In this document: piece by piece, positions 8,101-17,343 of the stretch
Position numbering within the stretch: the first letter of the stretch is position 1
How the letters are laid out: each line of letters starts with the position of its first letter
From: SZUA-265 sp965651905
GTDB taxonomy: Bacteria; Myxococcota_A; Polyangia; Polyangiales; Polyangiaceae
DNA length: 64,000 nucleotides
Reading direction: 5' to 3'
Assembly: GCA_965651905.1 (NCBI GenBank)
Contig: CBFGUG010000006.1
Span: forward strand, 1 to 64,000
The notes under the pieces: model-generated
Seen by the model: the letters and a program-made list of their open reading frames with translations, nothing else
Databases searched by the model: none
Told to the model about the DNA's origin: nothing
Position numbers and translations under genes: made by a program

Positions 8101-10260
8101 CTACAACTCTTGGAGCACCGAGCGCAGAGTCTGGGTGAGGTTGGCCGACAGACCGTCGTCACTCAACCCATGATACGTCGCGTTGCCCTGCTGATTGGAA
8201 GGAACGTACGTGGCCGTCGAGGCCCCCTCGTACTCCACGCAATCGTCGATGTTCGAAGCTCGAGACACGCCCTGCCCCGAGCCAGCGTTGGCGAGGGCAC
8301 GACCGAACCACGGGCTCAGCCCCCCTCCCTCGAGTCCGATCACGATGGTGTCGATGCCCTCGAGTCTCAGTTCTTGTGTGGCAGCGATAGCCTTGTCGTA
8401 GCCACATTGGGGATCGAGCACGGCGCAACTGTCTGGATCAGCGTTCGTGATGACCACGATCGTCCTCGGTCCAGACAACCCATCAAACGACGAGCCCACT
8501 GCGAGCAGAGCAGCAGCTAGGGGTGTATCGTCCCCTGACGTCGCCCCTTCAGGCAGCATCTCATCGATGTCGACGGACGCTCCAGATACGGGAACGAGCA
8601 GCGCCGATAGCTCGGGACACAGGTCCTGCGTGGCGCGAAAAGCCGCGAACCCCAAGCGCAAGCGGTTGTCGAACTCCGCCAGCAAGCCATTGTCCACACT
8701 CAGCACCTCGCGCACGACGGGCCAGTGTTCGAAGTCGTTCATCGTACCCGAACGATCGACGAGCAACACCACGTTCGACTTGTTGGGCGAGTCCGTGCAG
8801 TCGTTCTCACAGCCGTCCCCTGCGGTGAGGTTGCCATCGTCGCACTGTTCTTCGGACGCGGGAGAACGCCAGATGTACCCGTCACCACACGTCGGCTCGA
8901 CACACTCGCCCACGCACTCGTCGCGGTTGTCGTCGTTTCCATCGTCACACGTCTCGACACCAACCCAGAGAAAGCCGTCTCCGCAGCGGGCCGTTTGGCA
9001 GGCGACGCAGGCGTCACCATCGTCGGTGTTCTGATCGTCGCAATCCTCTTGTCCCTGCCAAACGATGCCGTCGCCGCAACTGGCCGCGACGCAACCAACG
9101 AGGCACGCGTCGTCATCCATTTCGTTGCCATCGTCACACGGCTCGACCCCACGCTGCACGTAGCCATCACCACACGACGCGAGTTCACACTCGCCGACAC
9201 ACGCGTCACCGTCATCGTCATTGCCGTCGTCACACGCCTCTTGGCCGTCCCAAACGACGCCATCACCGCAGCGCGCCGAGCGACAGTCGTTCAGGCACTC
9301 GTCGGTGGGGGTGTCATTTCCATCATCGCACTCTTCCGTTCCACTCCACACGAGCCCATCGCCACAACTCGCTTCCACGCACCCCGTCAAACAGGCGTCC
9401 GTATCCACCGCGTTGCCGTCGTCACATGGCTCTCGGCCCTCCCAAACGATTCCGTCGCCACAGGTTGCGCGCTCGCACGCGTTGGTGCACTCATCGGTGT
9501 CCACCTGGTTACCGTCGTCGCACTCCTCGTCGGGATAGACCACGCCATCACCGCAGCGAGGCTCCGTGCAGTCACTCAGGCAGCCGTCGAGCTCGTCGTC
9601 GTTCCCGTCGTCGCATTCCTCTTCCCCCGAATGCACGAAGCCGTCGCCACAAACTGCCAGCTCGCAAGATGAAAGACAGTCGTCGGAGTCGTCCTGGTCG
9701 CCGTCGTCACACTCCTCCTGGCCTTCCCAAACGAAACCATCTCCGCAACGCGCGTTCGAACAACTTCGGGGACAGGCGTCGGTGTCGAGCGAGTTCCCGT
9801 CGTCACATTCTTCTCCCGAGTCCAGGTTGCCGTCACCGCAGACGGGTGTGCAATCGCACTCGGACAGACTAGCGCCGTCAGCAGAACACCGCTGGCGGCC
9901 ACGCATGCCGTCATCACACTCGCAAACGATCAACGAGTCGGGAGCGCAGATTTCCCGTCCCGTCTGGTGGTTCGAGCCGCCGCCCGACGCAACGTCTCCG
10001 TCATCATCGAGTTCAGGTTCGTCATCTGTTCCGCTGATGCCCGCACTGCTCGACCCCTCATCCGCGCGCGCCTCGGTTTCTTCGGACTCGCTTCCCTCGT
10101 CGGACGCCGACTCGTTCGCGCGACCAGCGGACACGTCTCCGTCGGCTTCGTCAGCTCCAGTCGCCCCCGCACCGTCTGCCGCGCGGGAGCTCTGCCCGCA
10201 CGCCATCACCAAGCAGACGCTCGGGATCAGGAGCAGCGATGAAGGCGAAAGACGCGCCAC
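8101..10260 (-). CDS. VWA-domain lipoprotein with eleven DUF4215 (myxo-disulfide) repeats
   Basis: The start is GTG at 10260, supported by GGAG seven nucleotides upstream; a TTG ten codons earlier is also open but has no ribosome site. A signal peptide ends in a lipobox (LVMAC), followed by an acidic Ala/Gly/Ser-rich stalk to about residue 90. Then come eleven tandem ~31-residue repeats of the form CGDG-x-V-x-x-G-x-E-x-CDDGN-x-x-x-x-D-x-C-x-x-x-C. The C-terminal ~200 residues form a von Willebrand A domain with an intact MIDAS start D-R-S-G-T and VVITNADPDSC further on. VWA domains bind protein partners through a metal ion, and the disulfide repeats make a rigid stalk, so this is probably a surface adhesin or binding protein. 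No partner gene is adjacent. Confidence 0.88.
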   Translation of the reverse strand: MARLSPSSLLLIPSVCLVMACGQSSRAADGAGATGADEADGDVSAGRANESASDEGSESEETEARADEGSSSAGISGTDDEPELDDDGDVASGGGSNHQTGREICAPDSLIVCECDDGMRGRQRCSADGASLSECDCTPVCGDGNLDSGEECDDGNSLDTDACPRSCSNARCGDGFVWEGQEECDDGDQDDSDDCLSSCELAVCGDGFVHSGEEECDDGNDDELDGCLSDCTEPRCGDGVVYPDEECDDGNQVDTDECTNACERATCGDGIVWEGREPCDDGNAVDTDACLTGCVEASCGDGLVWSGTEECDDGNDTPTDECLNDCRSARCGDGVVWDGQEACDDGNDDDGDACVGECELASCGDGYVQRGVEPCDDGNEMDDDACLVGCVAASCGDGIVWQGQEDCDDQNTDDGDACVACQTARCGDGFLWVGVETCDDGNDDNRDECVGECVEPTCGDGYIWRSPASEEQCDDGNLTAGDGCENDCTDSPNKSNVVLLVDRSGTMNDFEHWPVVREVLSVDNGLLAEFDNRLRLGFAAFRATQDLCPELSALLVPVSGASVDIDEMLPEGATSGDDTPLAAALLAVGSSFDGLSGPRTIVVITNADPDSCAVLDPQCGYDKAIAATQELRLEGIDTIVIGLEGGGLSPWFGRALANAGSGQGVSRASNIDDCVEYEGASTATYVPSNQQGNATYHGLSDDGLSANLTQTLRSVLQEL

Positions 10261-11103
10261 GTGTAGTCTCCATGGGAACGGGGTAAGCAAGCTGTCTCTG
10301 ACGACGCTCGTGCGAAGCGGTAACCCTGAGGGAAAAAGCAGAATTCGCCATAGGATGCGCTCGGACCGGCCATCCGTCAGCAGAAAACCGCCAGGCAGAA
10401 TTCTGCGGGACGCTCAAAATTCGCGCTGCGTGCGACCACGTCGCACTCGCGATTCGGCGGAGCAGCGCCGATGGGGCAGCAAATCTCACCCATAGGAGCC
10501 TCTCCGATTGAACCTCCTACGCGGCGACCAGCCACCCCCAAGCCCCGACATCCCAAAGCCCCGACATCCCAGAGCCACGACATCCCAGAGCTCCGACATC
10601 CCAGAGCTCCGACATCCCAGAGCTACCCGCCCCAGGCCTTCCCGATCCAGGGCCCACGAACTTGCTGGCATGGTTTGCGCCATCGGCTGAACATTAATCC
10701 ATACCACTACCCCGCAGAACGTTCTCGTGGCCTAAACCAACGGTGCGCCCCTCGAGCGATCGTTCAGACGTCGAACGCGCATGACCCGATTTTCCGAACT
10801 ACGTCTTGCGACTCGCAAACGTTTCGAAGCCGGGTAACGACTCCAGGTCTCCCCCGGCTTTCGCGGACTCCACCCCCTGCAGCCCAACCAGCGACCCGAT
10901 CACGCGTGGTCCGCGCGGACGACTCCATGACATCGTCCCGCATCGCTCGGCGTGAGGCGGCGTGCACGCTAAGCGCGAAAAAACACGCTGGTAGCGCACG
11001 GTCCGCGATCAGCACCACCGCAGCGGGAGGCTCGTTTCGTCATCTAGTCTGAAGCCTCCTGACGCACGCTGGAGTCACTGCCCGGGCGGAGCTACAACGA
11101 CGC
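10261..11103. other. Long intergenic region between divergent lipoprotein genes
   Basis: About 840 bp separates two divergent genes. I find no convincing coding region: the open frames across it are Pro/Arg/Ser-rich and lack ribosome sites. It contains the 16-bp tandem repeats described separately and a repeated GCAGAATTC near 10341 and 10395. Promoters for both neighbours must lie here, but no clear -35/-10 pair is visible. Confidence 0.6.
10543..10622 (+). repeat. Five 16-bp tandem repeats in intergenic DNA
   Basis: The unit C-[CT]-[CA]-CGACATCCCA-[GA]-AG is repeated five times head to tail without spacers (10543, 10559, 10575, 10591, 10607), and a decayed sixth copy follows. There are no spacers, so this is not a CRISPR array. 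Period 16 is not a multiple of three, which argues against coding. Confidence 0.85.
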
Positions 11104-12618
11104 ATGTTTCGTCATCGCGGAGTGATTCTCGCGTTGTTGCCCACTTCGGCCACGCTGCTCGCTTGCGCGACGGGGAACGGCGAGCGTCCGACCGACGGCA
11201 CTACCGCGACCGACGCCGAAGCGGCGATGACGATGGCCCGATTCGACCCGATCGCTCGAGACGCATCGAGTGACGAAGCGCGGACAGCGACCGCCGACGC
11301 GAGCCGCGTCGACTCGCCAATGACGCAAGACCCTGACTGCGGGTTGCAGGCTCGGGCGGGCATCAGCGACGCCATCGCAACGGTCGTCATCGTCAGTCTG
11401 ACGAGTGAACTCAGCTCGTTCGTTGACGGGTACGTCGAATACGGCTTGGACGAGACCTACGGGATGCATGTGCCGCTCGAACTCGACCAGCCCGAAGCGC
11501 GTACCCTGCTACTCGGATTGCGTCAGGACACCGAATATCACTATCGCGTCGTGGCCACTGCAGACGCCCGCGTTTGCGCCAGTGCGGACGCGACAATTTC
11601 AACCGCCATCGCCCCCGACGGACTTCCGAGCGTGGACGTGACCACGCTGATCCCAGAGCAGGTAGCGCCAGGGTTCGTGATCACCTCGGGCAATCGACAG
11701 CTCCAGGACGGCCCGACGACTCGCGGCTCAGGCACAATCGTGGTCTATGACTCGACGGGCGCGCTGGTCTGGTGGCACCCGACCACCCTCAACGGCATTT
11801 CGCGCGCGCGCATGTCCTACGACGGGCGCTGGATGTATGCTCGCGATGGCAATCCCAGCGGCGGCGTCGGCGGCAGCGTCGTGCGTGTCTCCATGGACGG
11901 CACGATGGAAGAGCGCATAGAAGTCGACACGGGACACCACGACTTCAGCGTCACCCCCGACGGCGGGATGCTGTTCCTCACAGGCGCCGGGCGCGACGGC
12001 TGCAGCAGGGTGGAGAAACTGTCCGCCAGCGGCGACAAGACCCTGGTGTACGACCTGCGAGACGCGTTTGGGGCAGAGTTCGAGAGTGGAGCTGACTCTT
12101 GCCACTGCAACTCCATCCAGTACCACACTGCGGATGACAGCATCAGCGTCTCTTGTCTCGTACAAAATGCCTACGTCAAGCTCAGTGCCGCAGGCGAACT
12201 GCAATGGGTGCTCGGTGGCGAGCATTCTCACTTCACGGGTGAGGTGCACTGGAACCGCAATCATGGCCATCAGATGTTGAGCCCCACGCGTATCTTGTTC
12301 TTCAACAACAATGGCTTGGTTGGCCAACCCCAACGAGCCTCGCTGGCCAACCCGTCGTCATTGATGCTGGAACTGGAGCTAGATCTCTCAGAACGCACAG
12401 CGACCCGAGTTTGGAGCTACGACGGGGGAGGCTTTTCCCAAACGCTGGGTGATGTGCAGCGCCTGCCAAACGGCAATACCCACGTCACGTACAGCAACGC
12501 GGGCCTGATGCATCAAGTCGACGCGGACGGGAACCTGGTTCAAGAGTGGGACTTCGCTAGAGGCACAGGCTATGCCGTGCATCGCGAAAACCTGTACGGA
12601 CCGCCGCCAGCTCTGTAA
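11104..12618 (+). CDS. Arylsulfotransferase-like (ASST family) lipoprotein
   Basis: This 504-residue lipoprotein has a lipobox LLAC at about residue 21 and a 60-residue Asp/Ala/Thr-rich linker. A fibronectin-like segment follows (about 80-165, 'GYVEYGLDETYG ... LRQDTEYHYRV'), then a six-bladed propeller (about 190-500) resembling arylsulfotransferase. Seen motifs are VVYDSTGALVWWHP, DTGHHDFSVTPDGG, CHCNSIQYH and WNRNHGHQML. ASST enzymes move sulfate between phenols in the periplasm using an active-site His; HHDF and NHGHQ are His-rich candidates, but I cannot assign the nucleophile. An ATG start with GGAG about 12 nt upstream is used. It stands alone, so substrate and partners are unknown; a structural or binding role is possible. 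Confidence 0.75.
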   Translation: MFRHRGVILALLPTSATLLACATGNGERPTDGTTATDAEAAMTMARFDPIARDASSDEARTATADASRVDSPMTQDPDCGLQARAGISDAIATVVIVSLTSELSSFVDGYVEYGLDETYGMHVPLELDQPEARTLLLGLRQDTEYHYRVVATADARVCASADATISTAIAPDGLPSVDVTTLIPEQVAPGFVITSGNRQLQDGPTTRGSGTIVVYDSTGALVWWHPTTLNGISRARMSYDGRWMYARDGNPSGGVGGSVVRVSMDGTMEERIEVDTGHHDFSVTPDGGMLFLTGAGRDGCSRVEKLSASGDKTLVYDLRDAFGAEFESGADSCHCNSIQYHTADDSISVSCLVQNAYVKLSAAGELQWVLGGEHSHFTGEVHWNRNHGHQMLSPTRILFFNNNGLVGQPQRASLANPSSLMLELELDLSERTATRVWSYDGGGFSQTLGDVQRLPNGNTHVTYSNAGLMHQVDADGNLVQEWDFARGTGYAVHRENLYGPPPAL

Positions 12619-12861
12619 ACCCGCTGCTAGCAGCCCGTGGTGAAAGTCGGACCGAGCCAGCGACAGCGCGGCAAGTGCAGATGCTAGGAGCGAAGTCCGA
12701 GAATACTGCAGCTATTTGAGGGCTGAGCCGACAACGCAGATGCGCTTGCCCCGCGGAGTTGGCGACGGGAGACTTTTGCCACGGGCTGCTAGCGCACACC
12801 TTCGTAGTGCTACTCTCGTTGCACACCCGCCGCGCGGACGCCGTGTCCGCCAGGTTCCGCA

Positions 12862-13296
12862 TCAACCGCTCGCACGCGCGTACGCAGCGGCTGCGCGCTC
12901 CTTGCTCACGACCGCCTGCCCGATGGGCCATAAGGCGATCAACGCCAACTTGAGATGCTGAATCGCAAACGGGATCCCGATGATCGTCACAGCGCATGCC
13001 AACGCCGACCCGAGATGACCAAGCGCTAACCACACCCCAGCCAGCAAGAACCAGATGATGTTTCCCAGAGCGCCAAGCGTCCCCGTGCCGACGTCATCAC
13101 GCCCCGTCAGCTCGCGTCGGCTGATGGCTTCCTTCCCGAACGGAAGGAATGCGAACGAGCCCATCACGAAACACGCTCTTCCCCACGGGATGCCGACGAT
13201 ACTCAGAAACGCCAGTACCCCGAAGAGCCACCAGGCCAGGCCCATCCACACGCCGCCGAGGACGAACCAAAGCACGTTCATGATCAGGCGAATCAT
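12862..13296 (-). CDS. YccF domain inner-membrane protein
   Basis: This is a small membrane protein of 144 residues. The ATG at 13296 is preceded by AAGGGAGA, a strong ribosome site; a longer open frame upstream is not credible. It begins MIRLIMNVLWFVLGGVWMGL and contains two copies of the YccF domain pattern (NxxWFxLGGxW...GIPxGxxxFxxxxxxxxPFG): residues ~6-60 and ~78-130 (NIIWFLLAGVWLALGHLGSA ... GIPFAIQHLKLA). The family is widespread and of unknown function. Neighbours are convergent or divergent and give no clue to its role. Confidence 0.9.
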   Translation of the reverse strand: MIRLIMNVLWFVLGGVWMGLAWWLFGVLAFLSIVGIPWGRACFVMGSFAFLPFGKEAISRRELTGRDDVGTGTLGALGNIIWFLLAGVWLALGHLGSALACAVTIIGIPFAIQHLKLALIALWPIGQAVVSKERAAAAYARASG

Positions 13297-13587
13297 CAGC
13301 TGTCTCCCTTCTCGGTCCTCGTGCGGAACATACACCCATCGTTGCTGCGGGCTAGTGCCATCACGCGTCGCGTGGAGTGGCAAGCGGCACGGCCGTGCTT
13401 CTCGACGGAGACGAGCGCAACGCAAACTTGCCCCAGCGAACACCGATGCGAGTGACGCCTCCGATAGAGACCCGATGTCGGTACACATCCTCCGAAGTGG
13501 GCAGCAGGTCCAGCGATCCCAAAGGAATCCCAGCGCGAAAAAACTCGGGTTTGGGAAGTTGTTCGGAGCTCTGAGCGTAGGTGTTAG

Positions 13588-14754
13588 GTGCTTACTTCCA
13601 AACTGATGCTTGAATCCCGCCTCTTCATAGCACTGGTGGCGATCGCGCTGGGCAGCGCGTGCACCATCGTCACCGAGAATCCAGACGATGATGAACGATC
13701 TGATGATGACTCGGCGAACGCCAGGTCAGATTCGAGCGGCGGCGAGTCGGAAGATGACGACGACGCGGGAGTACGCAACCAGGACTCGAACGACGACGCC
13801 CCCAGCAAGCTTCCCGCCCGGGAAGGTGGCGTCGATGCTCGCCCAACGGGAAACGACTCGGGAACAGCCGATGAAGACGACGTGGTCGCCAACACGAGCT
13901 CTGGAGAAGGCGGAGCCGGCAGGCGCGATCCCGACGCCCCGGAGACGGCCGTCGTGGAAGATCCCGCGCCTGATGCCCAAGCCCCTGGCGAGTACGGGTG
14001 CGACGGCTGTCCTGATGGTGACTTCGACGACTTCGAAGTGGTCGAGTCCGCGTCGAGCCGTGAGTTTTCGGGCGTCGTTACCGACGCCGAGGGCAACGGG
14101 CAATTCTACATCGAGAGCCCCAACGGAGAAGCCGTCAGTGGCCCGATCCCAACTGACGAGTCAGGGAGCTTCGCATTCACCGCGCCGTTGTTCTGCGGTG
14201 TGCAGACCGTCAAGGGTGTGTGGTCCAACGAGCAAGGAGCTTACGTGCTCGTGTTTCGCGTCACACGCGAGGACTGCATCGACGCGGACATCCGCCTGAC
14301 GTTGTCATGGGACGACCTGGGTAGAGACTATGAGCTACATCTGATCAAACCCGGAGGCAGAATCAACGACCCCGCGACGGATTGCACTTGGACGTCGTGC
14401 ATCAGCTCTAGCCCGGATTGGGGTGTACAGGGAGATCCCAGCGATGATCCCCTCAAGGACGTCGACGACACGGGTGACTTCGGCCCGGAGAACATCTTCT
14501 TGGCTAACCCGGAACCCGGAACCTACAGCGTGATGGTCGAACACTGGAGCAGCAGTGGCGATGCTGCGTCCGATGGCGAGATCACTCTCAATGTGGCAGG
14601 TGAAACGACAGTTGCGAACGTGACGGACCTACCGCCCCATTTCGTATGGAACGTCGGCACCATCACCTGGCCGAGCGGCGTGGTAACCTTGGATGGTGAG
14701 CTGATCGACTGCACGGGGAGCTGGTCGAGCGGCTGCACCCTCGACTTGCCCTGA
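13588..14754 (+). CDS. Lipoprotein with YfaP-like (DUF2135-type) C-terminal domain
   Basis: The start is a GTG with AGG just upstream; an ATG six codons later (13606) is equally possible. The signal peptide ends in a lipobox (LGSAC). A strongly acidic stalk follows at once (DDDERSDDDS and further Asp/Glu/Ser-rich sequence to about residue 135). Residues ~150-230 form a small carboxypeptidase-regulatory-like domain (FSGVVTDAEGNGQFYIESP). The C-terminal ~150 residues match the YfaP pattern: LSWDDLGRDYELHLIKPGG, then DVDDTGDFGPENI and PGTYSVMVEHWSS. YfaP-like domains are secreted beta-sandwiches without known enzyme activity. The gene is monocistronic, between YccF (opposite strand) and a histidine kinase. 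Confidence 0.75.
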   Translation: MLTSKLMLESRLFIALVAIALGSACTIVTENPDDDERSDDDSANARSDSSGGESEDDDDAGVRNQDSNDDAPSKLPAREGGVDARPTGNDSGTADEDDVVANTSSGEGGAGRRDPDAPETAVVEDPAPDAQAPGEYGCDGCPDGDFDDFEVVESASSREFSGVVTDAEGNGQFYIESPNGEAVSGPIPTDESGSFAFTAPLFCGVQTVKGVWSNEQGAYVLVFRVTREDCIDADIRLTLSWDDLGRDYELHLIKPGGRINDPATDCTWTSCISSSPDWGVQGDPSDDPLKDVDDTGDFGPENIFLANPEPGTYSVMVEHWSSSGDAASDGEITLNVAGETTVANVTDLPPHFVWNVGTITWPSGVVTLDGELIDCTGSWSSGCTLDLP

Positions 14755-15047
14755 AGTGGAACTGTGGCGCGTGGCCGCTGACGACTGGCACTGATTCGAC
14801 GTGGGCGTGTGGCTTCGGCGCGCACCCGAACAATCGACACGGAGTGGCCACAGCGCCCGAGCGTCGCTGAGAGAGAATGCGCCCCCGTGGGGCTCGTGCC
14901 CAAAGCTCGCGCGCCAGCGTCGAAATCCACCACCCCCGAGCACTCGGAGGTGAGCGATCCGCCGCACATCCCACTCGGGCCCCTGCGGCATGGCGAGAAA
15001 CAACGAATACTTTGGCAGTCGCTGCGCTAGACTGCAGCAAGCCCGAG

Positions 15048-17306
15048 ATGAGGGAGATCATCCAGCACTTGCCGCGCTGGCTCAGGCCACCGCAGCCGAA
15101 GGATCCGTATCAGGCCGAGCGCGCGCGTGTGCTCTACGTGATGCTGATGGCCACGTTCGCCGCGATCACGCTCGCCGTTCTGCTCGTCGAGATCGACGCC
15201 CGAGACATCTACGCTGGAGTGCCGCTGGTCATCGCGTTCGGAAGCCTGCAGCTGTTGGGCTTGTGGGGAGTTCACAAGGGCTGGGTGCGTCTGGTTGGAG
15301 GCGCCTACTGTGGCCTGACTTGGGCACTGCTGGTCGCAAGTCAACTCCTCGTCGGCTTCAACGAAGTCGGACTCACGAGCTCGTTCATCAATATTACTTT
15401 CGTCGCCGGGTTTGCCGTGGGCAGCCGCGCGGCCATGGTGTTTGGACTCGGCACTGCAGTGTGGATGGGCTTGACAGTACACCTACGAGCCAGCGGGCAG
15501 CTCCCCACGCCCTTGGTCCAACAAAGCTCAATCGACAGTGCGATTCAAGCGGGCGCCCCCCTCGCTGTAACTGCGGTACTGGTGACATATGGTCTTCTGC
15601 GGCTTCGCAAGGGTCTGAAGCTAGCCCTTGACGCCGAACACGCGAACCAAGCGCGGGCACGAGAAGGGCAGTTCTTGGGCGAGTTGGGACAACGCGTCGT
15701 CGAGCTGCGAGATGCGGAGGACGCTGCGCGCGAGGTGGCGGAAACGGTCGCGAAAGGCCTGTCGACGAGGGGTGTCGCCGTCTACCGCAGCAGCGGCGGT
15801 GCACTGCGACTAGTAAACGCCTCCCAAAACTGGGGAGCCCCACGCGAACTGAAGCTCAGCCTGCGTGAACTCAACCCCACAGCAGCTCGCGTGTTCGAGG
15901 GCGACGCGGTAGATCGCTTGGCCGACTTCGAAACAGCCCAGGGCGTTCGGCGGGTAGCCGTCGCCCGAGTCGCCGCTCGTCATAGTGAGGGGGGTGCGAT
16001 GATCGTCGCCTCTTCCAGCGACGTTGCGTTCGACGAGCACCAACTCTTTTTCCTGCAGGCCTGCGCGAACCTGCTCGCCGCAGCCGTCGAACGCACTCAC
16101 GCCGAGGGACAGCTGCGCCAATCACACAAGATGGAAGTGATCGGGCAGTTGGCGGGAGGCGTCGCTCACGACTTCAACAACCTGCTCACGAGCATCATGT
16201 CATGTGCCGAACTCGGGCTCTACGAGGTAGGTGACGAACACGCCGCGACGCCGTTGTTCGAAGACATCGCTCGATCTGCCGAGCACGCTGCGCTGCTGAC
16301 ACGACAGTTGCTGGCTTTCAGCCGCAAGGAGACCCTGCGCCTGGAAGTCGTGGACGTCACGGCTCTCGTGCTGAAGCTCGAACGCTTGATGACGCGAATG
16401 CTGGGCGAGCGCGTCGGGGTCAGGGTCGAAGTCGACGACGCCTGTTGTGTTTACGCTGACAGCAACGCACTGGAGCAGGTGCTGTTCAATCTCGCGCTCA
16501 ACGCCCGCGATGCCATGACGGGTAGCGGGCAAATCGTGATTGAGGTCCGAAAGAAGCGCCTGCGCGCTGACAGCCAACGTGAAGCAGCGCCAACCAGAGA
16601 CTGGGTGGCGCTCAGCGTGACCGACGACGGAGTCGGGATGGATGGAGAAACGCGGCGGCGTATCTTCGAACCGTTCTTCACCACCAAGGGCATGGGTGAA
16701 GGGACAGGCTTGGGCTTGGCGACCGTGCTCGGGATCATAGAGGAGCTCGGCGGGAGAATCGACGTGGACAGCGCGCCCGGCAAGGGAACACGCTTCGACG
16801 TACTCCTGCCGATGGCGCCAGGTGAGGCGGAACTAGTAACGGCCACCCAAGAGCAAGGGCCGCGCGCCCAGGGCGCGGAAACCTGCCTACTCGTCGAAGA
16901 TCACGTGCTAGCGCGACGTGCGCTCGCGGGAACCATCAAGAGCGCTGGTTACCGCGTCGTCGAGGCCAGCAATGGCCGCGAAGCCCTGAGTATGCTGGAC
17001 GCTCGAGAAGACATCGACGTCGTGCTGTCCGACGTCGTGATGCCTGAAATGACTGGGCCTGAGATGGTCCGACGGTTACGGCAACGAAAAAACCCACCGC
17101 CAGTCGTGCTGCTCAGTGGCTACGTCGGCCCCTCGGAGTCTGGCGAAATGATCGCAGCGTTGGGAGTGTTGGTGCTCAGCAAACCCGTAGGATCCAAACG
17201 ACTGCTGCGTGCCCTGCGCGGCAGCATCGACGGCACGGCCGTAGTGTCGACGGGTTCCAGCTCCGCAGAGCTCCCTGCCGTTCGCGTGCCCGAAACCGAG
17301 AGTTGA
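15048..17306 (+). CDS. Membrane hybrid histidine kinase with C-terminal receiver
   Basis: I start the protein at the ATG at 15048 (MREIIQHLPRWL); an open frame extends to an ATG at 14877, but that part is Arg/Pro-rich and not protein-like. Residues ~30-185 hold about six hydrophobic helices, a membrane sensor of the MASE type by general look. A GAF-like domain follows (~215-350), then HisKA with the phospho-acceptor His374 in GGVAHDFNNLL, and HATPase_c with N, G1 and G2 boxes (SVTDDGVGMD, GEGTGLGLATVLGI). The C-terminal receiver has acidic VEDH and the phospho-acceptor Asp662 in LSDVVMPEMTG, with Lys in SKPVG. The layout suits a phosphorelay kinase. No output gene is adjacent, and the input signal is unknown. 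Confidence 0.88.
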   Translation: MREIIQHLPRWLRPPQPKDPYQAERARVLYVMLMATFAAITLAVLLVEIDARDIYAGVPLVIAFGSLQLLGLWGVHKGWVRLVGGAYCGLTWALLVASQLLVGFNEVGLTSSFINITFVAGFAVGSRAAMVFGLGTAVWMGLTVHLRASGQLPTPLVQQSSIDSAIQAGAPLAVTAVLVTYGLLRLRKGLKLALDAEHANQARAREGQFLGELGQRVVELRDAEDAAREVAETVAKGLSTRGVAVYRSSGGALRLVNASQNWGAPRELKLSLRELNPTAARVFEGDAVDRLADFETAQGVRRVAVARVAARHSEGGAMIVASSSDVAFDEHQLFFLQACANLLAAAVERTHAEGQLRQSHKMEVIGQLAGGVAHDFNNLLTSIMSCAELGLYEVGDEHAATPLFEDIARSAEHAALLTRQLLAFSRKETLRLEVVDVTALVLKLERLMTRMLGERVGVRVEVDDACCVYADSNALEQVLFNLALNARDAMTGSGQIVIEVRKKRLRADSQREAAPTRDWVALSVTDDGVGMDGETRRRIFEPFFTTKGMGEGTGLGLATVLGIIEELGGRIDVDSAPGKGTRFDVLLPMAPGEAELVTATQEQGPRAQGAETCLLVEDHVLARRALAGTIKSAGYRVVEASNGREALSMLDAREDIDVVLSDVVMPEMTGPEMVRRLRQRKNPPPVVLLSGYVGPSESGEMIAALGVLVLSKPVGSKRLLRALRGSIDGTAVVSTGSSSAELPAVRVPETES

Positions 17307-17343
17307 TTCATCGCCCGCAGGCTGGGCTCGAGTGGCCGTTGCC

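Noticed and set aside
7707..8162. Minus-strand 151-codon frame between the receptor and VWA genes
   Set aside because: Cys/Arg/Pro-rich, no ribosome site, and overlaps the end of the VWA gene.
8725..10495. Long plus-strand open frames opposite the DUF4215/VWA gene
   Set aside because: They mirror the repeats of the minus-strand gene (periodic V-V-V/T-R-L patterns), lack ribosome sites, and arise from codon bias in GC-rich DNA.
10543..10622. Possible CRISPR array
   Set aside because: The 16-bp units are contiguous with no spacers and no cas genes are present.
10670..10686. Sigma-54-like promoter (TGGCAT...TTGC)
   Set aside because: The GG-to-GC distance is two bases too short for a -24/-12 element.
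10471..11052. 193-codon plus-strand frame over the 16-bp repeats
   Set aside because: Composition is Pro/Arg/Ser-rich, the repeat period is not a multiple of three, and there is no ribosome site.
14877..15047. N-terminal extension of the hybrid kinase
   Set aside because: Arg/Pro/Ala-rich sequence of non-coding character; the ATG at 15048 starts directly before the membrane helices.
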